Translations under genes and position numbers: made by a program
Assembly (NCBI GenBank): GCA_051649305.1
Contig: JBOFGV010000095.1
Span: 50,871-114,870, forward strand
Source: JADCCX01 sp051649305
Lineage (GTDB): Bacteria; Pseudomonadota; Alphaproteobacteria; Rhizobiales; Beijerinckiaceae
Direction of reading: 5' to 3'
DNA length: 64,000 bases
The notes under the pieces: model-generated
Seen by the model: the letters and a program-made list of their open reading frames with translations, nothing else
Told to the model about the DNA's origin: nothing
Databases searched by the model: none
Shown here: positions 41,700 to 51,047 of the stretch, one piece after another
Layout: the number at the start of each line of letters is the position of its first letter
Numbering within the stretch: position 1 is the stretch's first letter

Positions 41700-44600
41700 T
41701 TGCGAGACATTATTACCGGACTGGCGGTGGTGCTGATCCTGTGTCTGACGGGAGCGTTGATTGCGCCTCACCTGATTGACTGGGACAGTCGCCGTGCGGA
41801 CATTTCAGAGCAGCTGACAAAAGCGCTGGGGCAACCTGTGCGCATTGACGGACCTGTTGGACTTGAGTTGCTGCCAACGCCAAGCCTCAAACTTTCCATG
41901 CTTGATGTCGGCGGCTCTGGCCCCATGCAAGCGTCGGCGGGCCGAATCAAATTGCAACTTGCGATTCCTCCCCTGCTGCGCGGTGAATTTCGCATCACCG
42001 ATGCCGTTGTTCACAGCCCGCGCATTGTCATTCATCCTGCGCGGATGGCGAAAGGTGCTAGTGCAGGAAAACCTGATATCGCTGCACTGCCAACAGTTGG
42101 TTTTGATCGCCTGAGCATCATTGATGGTCACATCCGGGTTGTCGGTGCTGACGGCAAGGATACAATGGCCGCAAAGACCATTGATGGCACGCTGGAGGCA
42201 AGCTCACTTTCCGGACCATTCAAGGGTAATCTTCAGTTTGACATGGAAAGCCAGCGCCGCACACTGCGGTTCTCAACGGGCCAGATTGGACCTGCCGGCC
42301 TGCGGGTCAAAACACTGACTGAAAACGAAGCTGCTGCAACACGCACTGATTTTGAAGGCGACATCAACATTGTCGATGGACAGCTGGCACTGAACGGACA
42401 GATTGGCGGCAGCGGCAATGCCGCTTTTCCCTTAAACGAGGGCTTTGCGCAGATCATCTGGCGCGCCAGCGGCAAGCTTGAATACAAGGGCACAAAGGGG
42501 CGGCTCGACAAGATTGAGATCGGGCTTGGCAACGGCGAGCGCCGCATTGTGCTCACTGGTACGACAGACATTGACCTCCAGAGCGAAGTGCCGGTTCAAA
42601 CCACTCTGTCTGCCAAACAGGCAGATCTCGACCGATTGCTTGGCGGCGAGGACAGCAAGCTTGCCTCATCCCCCGTCAGCTTGTTGCAAAAGCTGAACGC
42701 ACAACCTGCTATGGCTAGCAAAAGAGCGTGGTTGAAAGGCAAGCTGGACCTCTCCATCGGCAGCATCCTGCTGGGCGGCGACAAGGTTGGCGCTGCCCGC
42801 ATCGTTATCGCCTCTTCTCCTCTGCCTTCTGACAAGCCGTTCTCACTGCTGAGTGCTGAGGCTGAATTGCCCGGGCGCACGACAGCAAGCTTCCTGACCT
42901 TGCCGGATAACGCCCAGTCTGGGCAGCTTGCCCTTGAATCCCGCGATATGGCGCGCCTGAGCGGCTGGCTTCATGGCAGGCCTGCGAGGGCCACTGCCGT
43001 CCGCAATTTCAAGGTGAGTGGCACCGTTGGCAACGCAGGCAACAGCATTGTGCTGCGAGACGCCATCATCAAGGCTGACGATATGACGCTTTCTGGCAGC
43101 GTACAGCTTGACCAGCTTCCAGCGGGACCAAAACTGACAATGGATCTCAATGCGGATCAACTGGAAATTGCCAAGCTTCCTGATATCGACAACACCGAAA
43201 GCCAATCTGATATCGACCTTGATCTGACACTGAATGCGAAGCGTGTTCGCTACCTTGGCGTGGGCGCTGGCAGCATCGTTGCAAAGGTCAGACGCAGCGC
43301 TGATCTGGTGACAATCGACAAGCTGGACATCATTGATGTTGGCGGAGCCAACCTGTCCGGAGCGGGCCATTTCTCGCCACGCCAGCAAGATTTCAAGCTC
43401 AAGCTCGATGCCACGAAACTGGATGCACTGGTGGAGCTGGCGGACAGACTCCTGCCTCCGGCCTACGCGAAGCACCTCGTAAGTAGAAGCCGTTTTCTCT
43501 CTCCAGCGCGGCTGACTTTTGACGCAAGCTCTGTGTTGGACGGGGGCATCAACTACCAGGACCTTCGCGTCGCGGGAACCGTTTCCGACACTACGATCGA
43601 TGGCCGGTTTCGTCTGCTGCCTGATGGTACAATTGCTGGCAAGGACGGACTGTCCGCTGATGTCAGCGCGGCATCTGTTGCGAATTTTCTGCGACAGGTT
43701 GGACTTGAAACCATTGGTATTGCCAATGCTGGCGGTGTGAAACTGCGCCTTCGCGGCAATGGTCTTTTGCCATCTATGCCTGAGGCCAAATGGACACTCT
43801 CCGGCAATCTGGGGGATCTCGCGCTTGATGTCGATGCACGTCAGGTGCGGGATACCGAGCAGCCGTTTGATGGCAAGATCACCATGCGCAGCCGTGACCT
43901 TGCGCCTCTCGCGCAGACACTGCTTGTGACCGTGCCTACCGTTCCTCCCGGCACGCCCTTTGATCTCAAGGCTGGCATCGATCTGCGCGGCTACAAGATA
44001 ACCTTTCGTGACATGACAATGGTTGCAGGCAGCTCTGAAGTAAAGGGCGAGATTGCTTTCAACCTTCTTGAGTTCGGGCGTGTCGCCGGGCAGCTGAAGA
44101 CTGGGGCGCTTGACGCATCAAGCATTGCTCCGCTGATTTTCGGTTCGCCACAACAGCCATTGCCAACAGATATCTGGAGCAAAGAGCGCTTTGCCCCGGC
44201 CGCCGCCATGACTTTGCCGGGCGATCTCTGGATACAGGCTGAGCGTGTGGATATCGTCGGCAAGGTATCGCTTGAGCAGCCAAAGTTTGTGGTGCGGTTC
44301 GAAAACGGCATTATCTACCTTGAGCATGTCTCGGCCGAGTGGAACGGCGGCAAGCTGAAAGGTCAGGCCACGCTCCGCCGCAGCGGCGGTGCGGTCAACC
44401 TGACCGGGCGCATGGCTCTTGATCAATTGCCAATAGACCGCCTGCCCGGAAGCGGCATCAAGGGCCTTGGTTCCACGCAGCTTGATTTCAGCGCCATTGG
44501 TGACAGCCCCTTCGCCATGGTCTCGGCCATGGCAGGCTCTGGCCGTGTTGATGTCAGACAGGCGGAGGTCAAAAGCCTTGGCGAAGGTGCGCTGGACAAC

Positions 44601-45281
44601 ATTATTGCGAGCAAAAAAGCGGACACAGATGCTGTTTCCGCCGATCAACTTTCTTCTGTGCTGTTGGGGCAGGGAAAGAGAAATCTGGCCGTGCCCGCGT
44701 TGCAAACACCGCTCAATCTCGCCAGTGGCGTGTTGCGGGTGGGGCCGTTGTCCCTTCCTGCCAAGACTGAGGACATCCGCGCCAGTCTGGCGCTTGATCT
44801 GCGCAGTCTCGATGTGACCGGCGAGGTGGATCACATCTCGCGCATCATGCCCAAAGGTTGGTCTGGCCCATCACCAAGGGCGAAGCTGGTCTGGCGAGGT
44901 CCCATTGGCCAAACCACACCTTCTGTTGACACTACAGGCCTAGCCAACGGCCTGACCGCCATCGCAATCCAGCGGGAAACCGAACGCATTGAGGCGCTTG
45001 AGCAGGACCAGCGGGAACGCACCCAGTTCAACCGCCGCCTGCGCGCATCTGAAGAAGAACGCAGGGCACAGGAAGCCGCGCGCCGGGCAGCCGAGGAAGA
45101 GAGGCGTCGTGCAGAGGCTGAAAGACAGGCGGCAGCAAGAGCTGAGGCTGCAAGGTTGGAGACATTAAGACAAGAGACTCTGCGGCAACGGATCGACAAT
45201 GTCATTCGCACTGCACCCCCCATCCCGACAGAGACCCTCAACCAGCCACTGGTGATCACGCCACCGGCTGCAAGACCATAG
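41700..45281 (+). CDS. Large AsmA-family envelope protein
   Basis: 1193 residues from a TTG start (41700) following CAGGGACAA. N-terminal transmembrane helix (TGLAVVLILCLTGALIAP in part) then the AsmA domain (HLIDWDSRRADISEQLTKALG), repetitive beta-rich stretches that form a periplasmic groove, and the conserved C-terminal FSAIGDSPFAMVSAMAGSG. AsmA-clan proteins help carry phospholipids to the outer membrane. The end is unusual: a long Arg/Glu-rich coiled coil (about 1095-1165) and a Pro-rich tail, which suggests an added partner-binding segment. Use of TTG implies weak initiation. Confidence 0.87.
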   Translation: MRDIITGLAVVLILCLTGALIAPHLIDWDSRRADISEQLTKALGQPVRIDGPVGLELLPTPSLKLSMLDVGGSGPMQASAGRIKLQLAIPPLLRGEFRITDAVVHSPRIVIHPARMAKGASAGKPDIAALPTVGFDRLSIIDGHIRVVGADGKDTMAAKTIDGTLEASSLSGPFKGNLQFDMESQRRTLRFSTGQIGPAGLRVKTLTENEAAATRTDFEGDINIVDGQLALNGQIGGSGNAAFPLNEGFAQIIWRASGKLEYKGTKGRLDKIEIGLGNGERRIVLTGTTDIDLQSEVPVQTTLSAKQADLDRLLGGEDSKLASSPVSLLQKLNAQPAMASKRAWLKGKLDLSIGSILLGGDKVGAARIVIASSPLPSDKPFSLLSAEAELPGRTTASFLTLPDNAQSGQLALESRDMARLSGWLHGRPARATAVRNFKVSGTVGNAGNSIVLRDAIIKADDMTLSGSVQLDQLPAGPKLTMDLNADQLEIAKLPDIDNTESQSDIDLDLTLNAKRVRYLGVGAGSIVAKVRRSADLVTIDKLDIIDVGGANLSGAGHFSPRQQDFKLKLDATKLDALVELADRLLPPAYAKHLVSRSRFLSPARLTFDASSVLDGGINYQDLRVAGTVSDTTIDGRFRLLPDGTIAGKDGLSADVSAASVANFLRQVGLETIGIANAGGVKLRLRGNGLLPSMPEAKWTLSGNLGDLALDVDARQVRDTEQPFDGKITMRSRDLAPLAQTLLVTVPTVPPGTPFDLKAGIDLRGYKITFRDMTMVAGSSEVKGEIAFNLLEFGRVAGQLKTGALDASSIAPLIFGSPQQPLPTDIWSKERFAPAAAMTLPGDLWIQAERVDIVGKVSLEQPKFVVRFENGIIYLEHVSAEWNGGKLKGQATLRRSGGAVNLTGRMALDQLPIDRLPGSGIKGLGSTQLDFSAIGDSPFAMVSAMAGSGRVDVRQAEVKSLGEGALDNIIASKKADTDAVSADQLSSVLLGQGKRNLAVPALQTPLNLASGVLRVGPLSLPAKTEDIRASLALDLRSLDVTGEVDHISRIMPKGWSGPSPRAKLVWRGPIGQTTPSVDTTGLANGLTAIAIQRETERIEALEQDQRERTQFNRRLRASEEERRAQEAARRAAEEERRRAEAERQAAARAEAARLETLRQETLRQRIDNVIRTAPPIPTETLNQPLVITPPAARP

Positions 45282-45283
45282 AG

Positions 45284-45508
45284 CTATCGCGACAGCGCGT
45301 CCGCCAGTACATGCAGGCGGATGGCAGACGAGAGATTCTGCCGCCCCCGTTGATCGTCAATTCTGGCTATCAACCCGGCGACACTGACACTTTCACGGGC
45401 GGCAATGACCTTCAACTGCTCCCAGAAGGCTTCTTCCACAGACACACTGGTACGGTGGCCTGCGATGACAATGGAGCGCTTGATCACACCGTCGCGAGGC
45501 TCAGTCAT
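45284..45508 (-). CDS. Ribbon-helix-helix protein (RHH_4-type)
   Basis: 74 residues: IKRSIVIAGHRTSVSVEEAFW and LKVIAARESVSVAGLIARID read as a beta strand plus two helices of the RHH_4 domain. Probably DNA-binding, though aryl-sulphate-sulphotransferase-type genes are also linked to it in some genomes. Its start overlaps the DUF4169 stop by 8 bp, the usual pairing downstream of fumC in Hyphomicrobiales. Confidence 0.88.
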   Translation of the reverse strand: MTEPRDGVIKRSIVIAGHRTSVSVEEAFWEQLKVIAARESVSVAGLIARIDDQRGRQNLSSAIRLHVLADALSR

Positions 45509-45698
45509 CGCGCTTGTCTTTGCCAGTCAGTTTATGGCCATCAATGCGGGCTGTCGCCAGAGCCTTCTCAGCTGCCAGCTTGTTCTTCTCAGCCTTGGTG
45601 CGACCAAAGATGATGCGGTTTTCAGCCGCCTGATGCTCTTTGGCATCGCGGGCCTTGGCTTTGCGGGCTTTAGACAGGGAGAGGATGTTGGCTGTCAT
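45501..45698 (-). CDS. DUF4169 protein
   Basis: 65 residues, highly charged: NILSLSKARKAKARDAKEH and a second Lys/Ala-rich helix ending KLTGKDKRDD, the DUF4169 pattern. Basic coiled helix; function unknown. It normally follows fumC directly; here two accessory genes intervene. Coupled to the RHH gene by an 8-bp overlap. Confidence 0.9.
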   Translation of the reverse strand: MTANILSLSKARKAKARDAKEHQAAENRIIFGRTKAEKNKLAAEKALATARIDGHKLTGKDKRDD

Positions 45699-45784
45699 GG
45701 GTTAGCCTGTGAAAACAAAATCAATGGCTAGAATGATCTTTCTACTTTTCAGCACTTTCAGAATACAGATATCAAGTTTGCACA

Positions 45785-46009
45785 TCAAAACAGCCTCAGT
45801 CCATCAGACCATAGACCGTTTGCTTCCAGCTCTTTGTTCGCGGCTCTTATGAAGTCGGCATTGTCGCACTTCCAACGCTCGGCCTCGATCTTTGAAATTT
45901 TGGCACGCAATGTCTCATCCAGCGCGGCTGACAGATTGATGCCTTCTGCTCTGGCTTTCGCGAGCAAAGCTTGATCAATACTGATATTTACCGCTTTCTT
46001 GGCGCTCAT
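45785..46009 (-). CDS. CcdA-type antitoxin without its toxin
   Basis: 74 residues from MSAKKAVNIS (ATG 46009). N-terminal ribbon-helix-helix (VNISIDQALLAKAR) and a CcdA tail (ADFIRAANKELEANGLWSDGLRLF, read as short pieces AANKELEANGLWSDG) that binds CcdB. The 86 bp downstream to DUF4169 hold no CcdB gene. Either the toxin was lost or this solitary antitoxin has another job. Lies between SMI1/KNR4 and DUF4169 genes. Confidence 0.82.
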   Translation of the reverse strand: MSAKKAVNISIDQALLAKARAEGINLSAALDETLRAKISKIEAERWKCDNADFIRAANKELEANGLWSDGLRLF

Positions 46010-46084
46010 GCAGATGCTCCATACGCAGAAAGTGTACGTATGATAGCGCACGACGGTGGAGGGTGAAACGGGTTTCTAACACAG

Positions 46085-46642
46085 CTAGGCAAGCTTGAAC
46101 TGATCCCGCAGCTCACCACTCTCCGAATCGACCGCAATACTCTTCAGCACCAGCTTGTCGAGAAATTGATCGAAGGAAGCCGCAATGACCTGATCATTAT
46201 AAGGATCGGTATCGAGCCAAGTCACAACCGGCGCATCGCCATGCCTGAAGTCGAGCGATATCCATGTATGGCCATCGCCGCAGAGCAGTATTTGCCGTTC
46301 CGGCAACTCCCACTCCCCAATCATGTACGGTGTCATGTAAATGTCCAACCCTTCGTAGTCGGAAAGGGTCGGGCGTTGGGGAGGTGCAGCGCCAACTCCA
46401 TTCAGATGATCAACATCAAGGCAACCGCCGTACCATTCGAGATCATGTTTGATCGGGATTACAAAGCCTTCCGTGTACCCGCCGTTCCGCCGCCGCAAGA
46501 GATCGGTGTAAGCTATCGGCAGCTTGATGCCGAAGTACGCCTCAGCCGTTTCAACAACCCCTGGCTTGAGCGGGTCAAGCGATCCACTGCCTTTTGGATG
46601 GCTTAGGTCACTTAACCAGAATGTCGCCGCGGTGAATGTCAT
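46085..46642 (-). CDS. SMI1/KNR4-family protein (possible immunity protein)
   Basis: 185 residues from MTFTAATF (ATG 46642), 7 bp after the fumC stop. The SMI1/KNR4 core: VETAEAYFGIKLPIAYTDLL then RRNGGYTEGFVIP, followed by acidic and aromatic stretches (GDGHTWISLDFRHGDAPV). Such proteins often protect against polymorphic toxins, but many are solitary and of unknown role. No toxin gene is adjacent. The gene sits where DUF4169 usually follows fumC, so it is probably an insertion. Confidence 0.85.
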   Translation of the reverse strand: MTFTAATFWLSDLSHPKGSGSLDPLKPGVVETAEAYFGIKLPIAYTDLLRRRNGGYTEGFVIPIKHDLEWYGGCLDVDHLNGVGAAPPQRPTLSDYEGLDIYMTPYMIGEWELPERQILLCGDGHTWISLDFRHGDAPVVTWLDTDPYNDQVIAASFDQFLDKLVLKSIAVDSESGELRDQFKLA

Positions 46643-46649
46643 CCCTACA

Positions 46650-48044
46650 TCAACCCGGCCCGACCATCTTCTCCGGCCGCACAATTGCGTCGTAGTCCGC
46701 CGCGGGAACACCGGCCAGCAACGCTTCCTCGCGCAGGGTTGTGCCGTTCTTGTGGGCGGTCTTTGCTATCTTGGCGGCGAGATCGTAGCCGTACTTCGGA
46801 GCGAGCGCTGTCACCAGCATCAGCGAATTATCAAGGCCCTTCTTGATGTTGTCCTTGCGGGCTTCAATTCCGACGACACAGTTGTCAGTGAAGCTGACAG
46901 TTGCATCCGACAGCAATTTCACTGACTGCAGGAAGTTGTAGGCCATCACAGGGTTGAACACGTTCAACTCGAAATGTCCTTGCGAACCTGCGAAGGTGAG
47001 TGCTGCGTTGTTGCCGAAGACATGCACGCAGACCATGGTCAGCGCTTCGCACTGCGTGGGGTTCACCTTGCCCGGCATGATCGATGAGCCCGGTTCATTC
47101 TCTGGCAGTGACAATTCGCCAAGGCCGGAGCGTGGTCCCGAGCCAAGGAAGCGGATGTCATTGGCGATCTTGAAGAGGGCAGCCGCTACAGTGTTGATCG
47201 CGCCGTGGCTCATCACCATCGCGTCATGGGCTGCGAGCGCTTCAAACTTGTTTGGCGCTGTGGTGAAGGGCAGCTTCGTGATCTTGGCGATGCGCTTGGC
47301 CACCTCTTCTGCAAAGCCGACAGGCGCGTTGAGGCCGGTGCCGACAGCCGTGCCGCCCTGTGCCAATTGCATCAGCATCGGCAGGGTCTGCTCAATGCGG
47401 TAGATGCCGTTCTCGATCTGCTGGGCGTAACCGCCGAACTCCTGACCAAGGGTCAGCGGTGTTGCATCCTGCGTGTGGGTGCGGCCGATCTTGATGATCT
47501 TGTCCCAGGCCTTGGACTTCTTGGCCAAGGCCTTGTGCAGATGCTTCAGGGCAGGCAGCAACTGATGCACGATCTCCTCAGCACAGGCAATGTGCATGGC
47601 GGTAGGATAGGTGTCGTTCGACGACTGGCTCATGTTGACATGATCATTGGGGTGCACAGGTTTCTTGGAGCCCATGACGCCGCCCAGCATCTCGATGGCG
47701 CGGTTAGAGATCACCTCATTGGCGTTCATGTTGGACTGTGTTCCCGAACCGGTCTGCCAGATGGCCAGCGGGAAATGATCGTTCAGCTTGCCGTCGATGA
47801 CTTCCTGCGCGGCCAGAACGATGGTTTCGCAGATCTTGGGATCAAGACGCTTGAGCTTGGTGTTGGCTTCAGCAGCCGCACGCTTGACGATGCCAAGGGC
47901 ACGCACAACGGAAGCAGGCTGCTTTTCCCAGCCGATCTTGAAGTTGCCAAGCGAGCGCTGTGCCTGCGCGCCCCAGTAGCGGTCAGCCGCCACTTCGATG
48001 GGGCCGAAGGTATCGGTTTCAATGCGGGTGGTTGCCTTGGCCAT
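46650..48044 (-). CDS. fumC: Class II fumarate hydratase
   Basis: 464 residues. Signature GSSIMPGKVNPTQCEA near residue 318, plus IGRTHTQDATPLTLGQEF and NMNANEVISNRA. It interconverts fumarate and malate in the TCA cycle without an Fe-S cluster. Length and layout are normal. The next genes downstream are foreign in type (SMI1/KNR4, CcdA). Confidence 0.96.
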   Translation of the reverse strand: MAKATTRIETDTFGPIEVAADRYWGAQAQRSLGNFKIGWEKQPASVVRALGIVKRAAAEANTKLKRLDPKICETIVLAAQEVIDGKLNDHFPLAIWQTGSGTQSNMNANEVISNRAIEMLGGVMGSKKPVHPNDHVNMSQSSNDTYPTAMHIACAEEIVHQLLPALKHLHKALAKKSKAWDKIIKIGRTHTQDATPLTLGQEFGGYAQQIENGIYRIEQTLPMLMQLAQGGTAVGTGLNAPVGFAEEVAKRIAKITKLPFTTAPNKFEALAAHDAMVMSHGAINTVAAALFKIANDIRFLGSGPRSGLGELSLPENEPGSSIMPGKVNPTQCEALTMVCVHVFGNNAALTFAGSQGHFELNVFNPVMAYNFLQSVKLLSDATVSFTDNCVVGIEARKDNIKKGLDNSLMLVTALAPKYGYDLAAKIAKTAHKNGTTLREEALLAGVPAADYDAIVRPEKMVGPG

Positions 48045-48128
48045 GGTCTTGTCCTGCTTGGTGAATTTCAGTCTGAAATCCGTTTAGCAGGACAAGCGCG
48101 AGAGGCAAGGTGATGATCGGCTTTAGCG

Positions 48129-49124
48129 TCAACCCGCCGTTGAAAACCGGTCAAACACCATATCCGGGCTCGACGTGTTGTGCCGCGAATAGCTGTGACG
48201 TCCGGTCCAAAGCTCAAGGCCTGAGGCGCGCTTGAAATCCATGATCGGCTCTTCCAGCCAGCGCTGGGCGTTCTTCGCACGGATGGCAACACGCGCCGCA
48301 TCGTTGTTGAACTCGGTCACATACATCGAGCGCAACGATGCGAAGGGCAGGTCAGTGATCGGCTTGTCGAAGGTCACATCCATAGCCAGGCGATCACGGT
48401 CCAGCGTTGATATCTTTAACTTCGCCTCGCCACCCCGGCGGAATGGCGTGGTGAAGGTCATGGTTTCGGGATCAAACACCACTTCCTTGAACTCGACGAT
48501 GGGGCGGCCCTTGTCCTCAATCGGACCTGCCACAAAGGACGAGCCATAGGCCGACCACTTGAGGTGCTGCGGCGGCAGGGGGCGAATGCGCCAGTAGCCA
48601 TCGGGCGGATAGACCACCGCCACTTCTTCGGCCCGCTCGTTCTTGCGCACCCAAACCTGAACCAGATGCAGCCCCTGCTCGACCCGGTTGCCGATGCGCA
48701 CGGCCACATCTGCCGGACGCCAGAAGGTGGGATAGGTGTAGCCAATGACCCAAACCCACTCGGTTTCATAAAGCGTGACACGGCGCGGTGGGGCCGGTGG
48801 CTTGAAGGAAGGGTCCGCACGGAAATCGCAGTTGGTCCAGTCGGCTGCAAAATTATCGGCGACAAGCCCGCCGATATAGGCCGGGTGCATCGCCTGAATG
48901 CGGAAGCTCTTAACGCCAGGATGCTCGATGCGCAGGTCGACGTTGTCTTTCTCAGCACAAAGCACAGGTTCGGACCTGTTGAAGAAAGTGGCCTCCACCG
49001 CGCCAACCAAAGGTGGCTCAGGCGCTGGCGGCTGGCCCTGCGCAAAGAGATGGCGCGGGAACAGGCCAGTGGCAGCAGCACCGGCAGAGAGGGCAGCGAA
49101 GGAACGGCGTGTGAGCATAGTCAT
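48129..49124 (-). CDS. Tat-exported protein of unknown function, downstream of opgH
   Basis: 331 residues from MTMLTRRSFA (ATG 49124); the frame extends upstream into the opgH stop region but that part lacks a ribosome site. Twin-arginine signal (TRRSFAALSAGAAATGLF, in part) with cleavage near LFAQ. The mature part is aromatic-rich and beta-like (VWVIGYTYPTFW, LHLVQVWVRK), ending ELWTGRHSYSRHNTSSPDMVF. No named domain recognised; it is shorter than OpgG/OpgD (about 500) and lacks words I associate with them. Its place 22 bp after opgH suggests a role in periplasmic glucan making or processing. Confidence 0.78.
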   Translation of the reverse strand: MTMLTRRSFAALSAGAAATGLFPRHLFAQGQPPAPEPPLVGAVEATFFNRSEPVLCAEKDNVDLRIEHPGVKSFRIQAMHPAYIGGLVADNFAADWTNCDFRADPSFKPPAPPRRVTLYETEWVWVIGYTYPTFWRPADVAVRIGNRVEQGLHLVQVWVRKNERAEEVAVVYPPDGYWRIRPLPPQHLKWSAYGSSFVAGPIEDKGRPIVEFKEVVFDPETMTFTTPFRRGGEAKLKISTLDRDRLAMDVTFDKPITDLPFASLRSMYVTEFNNDAARVAIRAKNAQRWLEEPIMDFKRASGLELWTGRHSYSRHNTSSPDMVFDRFSTAG

Positions 49125-49146
49125 CAGTTTTCCTCGTTGAACCCCA

Positions 49147-50943
49147 TCAGCCTTGAATGGCTTTGATCTCGGCAGGCGTATCAAACTCTTCCGGAATACC
49201 GCAAAGCTTGCTGCGCGCCATGCTCTTGCCAAAACCGGGATCAGCAAGTGCCACACCAAAGGGAATGGCAACGACATAGCCGAGGGTCATCAGCAGGCCC
49301 CACCAGAACATCAGCGGACTGCCGATGTAGGCGAGGATCATGACAACCGTGCCAAAGGCGAGCTGCGGCCACATGCCCTGAAAGGCGACATCCCACGGAA
49401 TGCCGTGGGCATCGCGCGCCTGACCGTTCCAGCTGACGGTTTTGCCAAACAGCAGACCCACCATGAAGATGGTGATGCGGAAGGTGGCGACCGCACCGAG
49501 CAGAAACGAGAAGATCAACTCGATCACAGCACCTATCGCGAATTTCAGACGGCCACCATAGCGCGCGCTTTCGGTGCTTGAAGCAAGGATATCAATAAAG
49601 CCTGCAATCTTCGGCGAGAGATACATCAGGAGATAGGTGATGTAGAGCGCGATGCCAGAGGCCGTCGGGAAGCTTGCAGCATCCGCCATGAAAGGCTTGA
49701 TGGCAGCGAGCGCAATGAAGATGGTCCAGGCCGGAGTGCCAAGGAACATCAGGATGGCCCAGGCCAGCTGGAAACGGCTCATCGGCTTCAGACCGGGTAG
49801 GCCCACCAGACGCCAGTACTGCATGTTGCCCTGACACCAGCGGGTGTCCCGTTTGGTGAACTCCAGAATGGTTGGCGGGTTTTCCTCGTAGCTGCCCATC
49901 TCCACCGGCAGCACGCGGCACTCATAGCCCGCACGGCGCATGAAGGTGGCTTCCACCTGATCGTGGCTGAGGATGTGACCACCCAATGGCGCACCACCGG
50001 GCAGGATTGGGAGATGGCAATCCTCGACAAATGGCTTGATCCGCACAACGGCATTATGGCCCCAGAAGGGTCCGCAATCCCCCACCCACCAGGCTTGCCC
50101 CATGGTGTAGCTGCGCATGCCGTGGCGCATGCCGAACTGGAAAATGCGCGCGAAAGCAGACTGTGTTGGCATGCCAACAACAAGGCTTTGCAGGATGCCC
50201 AGCTTGGGGTGTGCCTCCATGACGCGCACCAATTTGACGATGGATTCTCCGGACATGAGGCTGTCGGCATCCAGCGGCAGCATCAATTCATATTCGCTGC
50301 CCCAGCGCTCGCAAAAATCGCGCACGTTGCCAGCCTTGAAACCGGTGTTCTCGGCGCGGCGGCGATAGACCAGATCAACCGGGTTGCCGCGGCTTTCCTT
50401 CCAGGCGTTGAAAGCAGCCTCTTCCTTGACGGCGGCTTCGCTGTCATCGGGCGTATCCGACAGCACGAACCAGCCAAAGGCTGCCCCCTGCCCTGTGGCC
50501 ATCACGCTTTCGCGGATGACATCAAAGCGCTTGAGGGCGCGCTCGGGATCTTCGTTGCGCAGGGTCATGAAGACAGCGGTGCGCACTTTGATATCAGCCT
50601 TGCCTTCAGCAGCTGGGAGATAGGGGGCTGTCTCGGAAAGCGGATCTTTCGCAATCATCAAAAGCCAGAGGCCGATCACGGCGTTCCAGAAACCGAGGAC
50701 TGTCCAAGGCAGACCAACAAGGAAGCAGACAAACATGATGCCATCGATGATAGACCACCCGCCTGCACCCAAAATATCAGCCAACCAACCGGCCAGCCAG
50801 AGGTAGGTGACGATGTTGAGAGTGGCCACAAAAACGCGGCGCCACATCAGTTCAGCGGAGGATTGCAACCCGGCAGGCGTAACCGCAATGGGAGCTGCCG
50901 CAGGAGCAGCGGGTTTCGTATTCTTGGAAGGCGCGTTTTTCAT
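49147..50943 (-). CDS. opgH: Glucans biosynthesis glucosyltransferase OpgH
   Basis: 598 residues. Two N-terminal membrane helices, then a GT2 catalytic domain: acid pair LPLDADSLMSGES, EATFMRRAGYECRVLP and the terminal-acceptor motif RWCQGNMQYW, followed by four or more C-terminal membrane helices. It polymerises the beta-1,2-glucan backbone of osmoregulated periplasmic glucans from UDP-glucose. It is shorter than the E. coli protein (847), lacking the long N-terminal cytosolic part, as in other alphaproteobacteria. No opgG lies beside it; the gene downstream is a Tat protein of unknown function. Confidence 0.9.
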   Translation of the reverse strand: MKNAPSKNTKPAAPAAAPIAVTPAGLQSSAELMWRRVFVATLNIVTYLWLAGWLADILGAGGWSIIDGIMFVCFLVGLPWTVLGFWNAVIGLWLLMIAKDPLSETAPYLPAAEGKADIKVRTAVFMTLRNEDPERALKRFDVIRESVMATGQGAAFGWFVLSDTPDDSEAAVKEEAAFNAWKESRGNPVDLVYRRRAENTGFKAGNVRDFCERWGSEYELMLPLDADSLMSGESIVKLVRVMEAHPKLGILQSLVVGMPTQSAFARIFQFGMRHGMRSYTMGQAWWVGDCGPFWGHNAVVRIKPFVEDCHLPILPGGAPLGGHILSHDQVEATFMRRAGYECRVLPVEMGSYEENPPTILEFTKRDTRWCQGNMQYWRLVGLPGLKPMSRFQLAWAILMFLGTPAWTIFIALAAIKPFMADAASFPTASGIALYITYLLMYLSPKIAGFIDILASSTESARYGGRLKFAIGAVIELIFSFLLGAVATFRITIFMVGLLFGKTVSWNGQARDAHGIPWDVAFQGMWPQLAFGTVVMILAYIGSPLMFWWGLLMTLGYVVAIPFGVALADPGFGKSMARSKLCGIPEEFDTPAEIKAIQG

Positions 50944-51047
50944 GAAAAGGCCAATGCAGCAGCTTGCGTGAATTATGGCTGAATGAAACCGGCATCAGCG
51001 CTGCCCGTCTATCAATGAAGCCGCCTCACTTCAATAGATCGTGCCGT

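Noticed and set aside
45699..45784. Possible CcdB remnant after the orphan CcdA gene
   Set aside because: A 27-codon frame starts here, but it carries no CcdB motif and the space is too short to call even a fragment.
47205..48113. A 302-codon plus-strand frame over fumC
   Set aside because: Antisense to an intact fumC; no domain or ribosome site.
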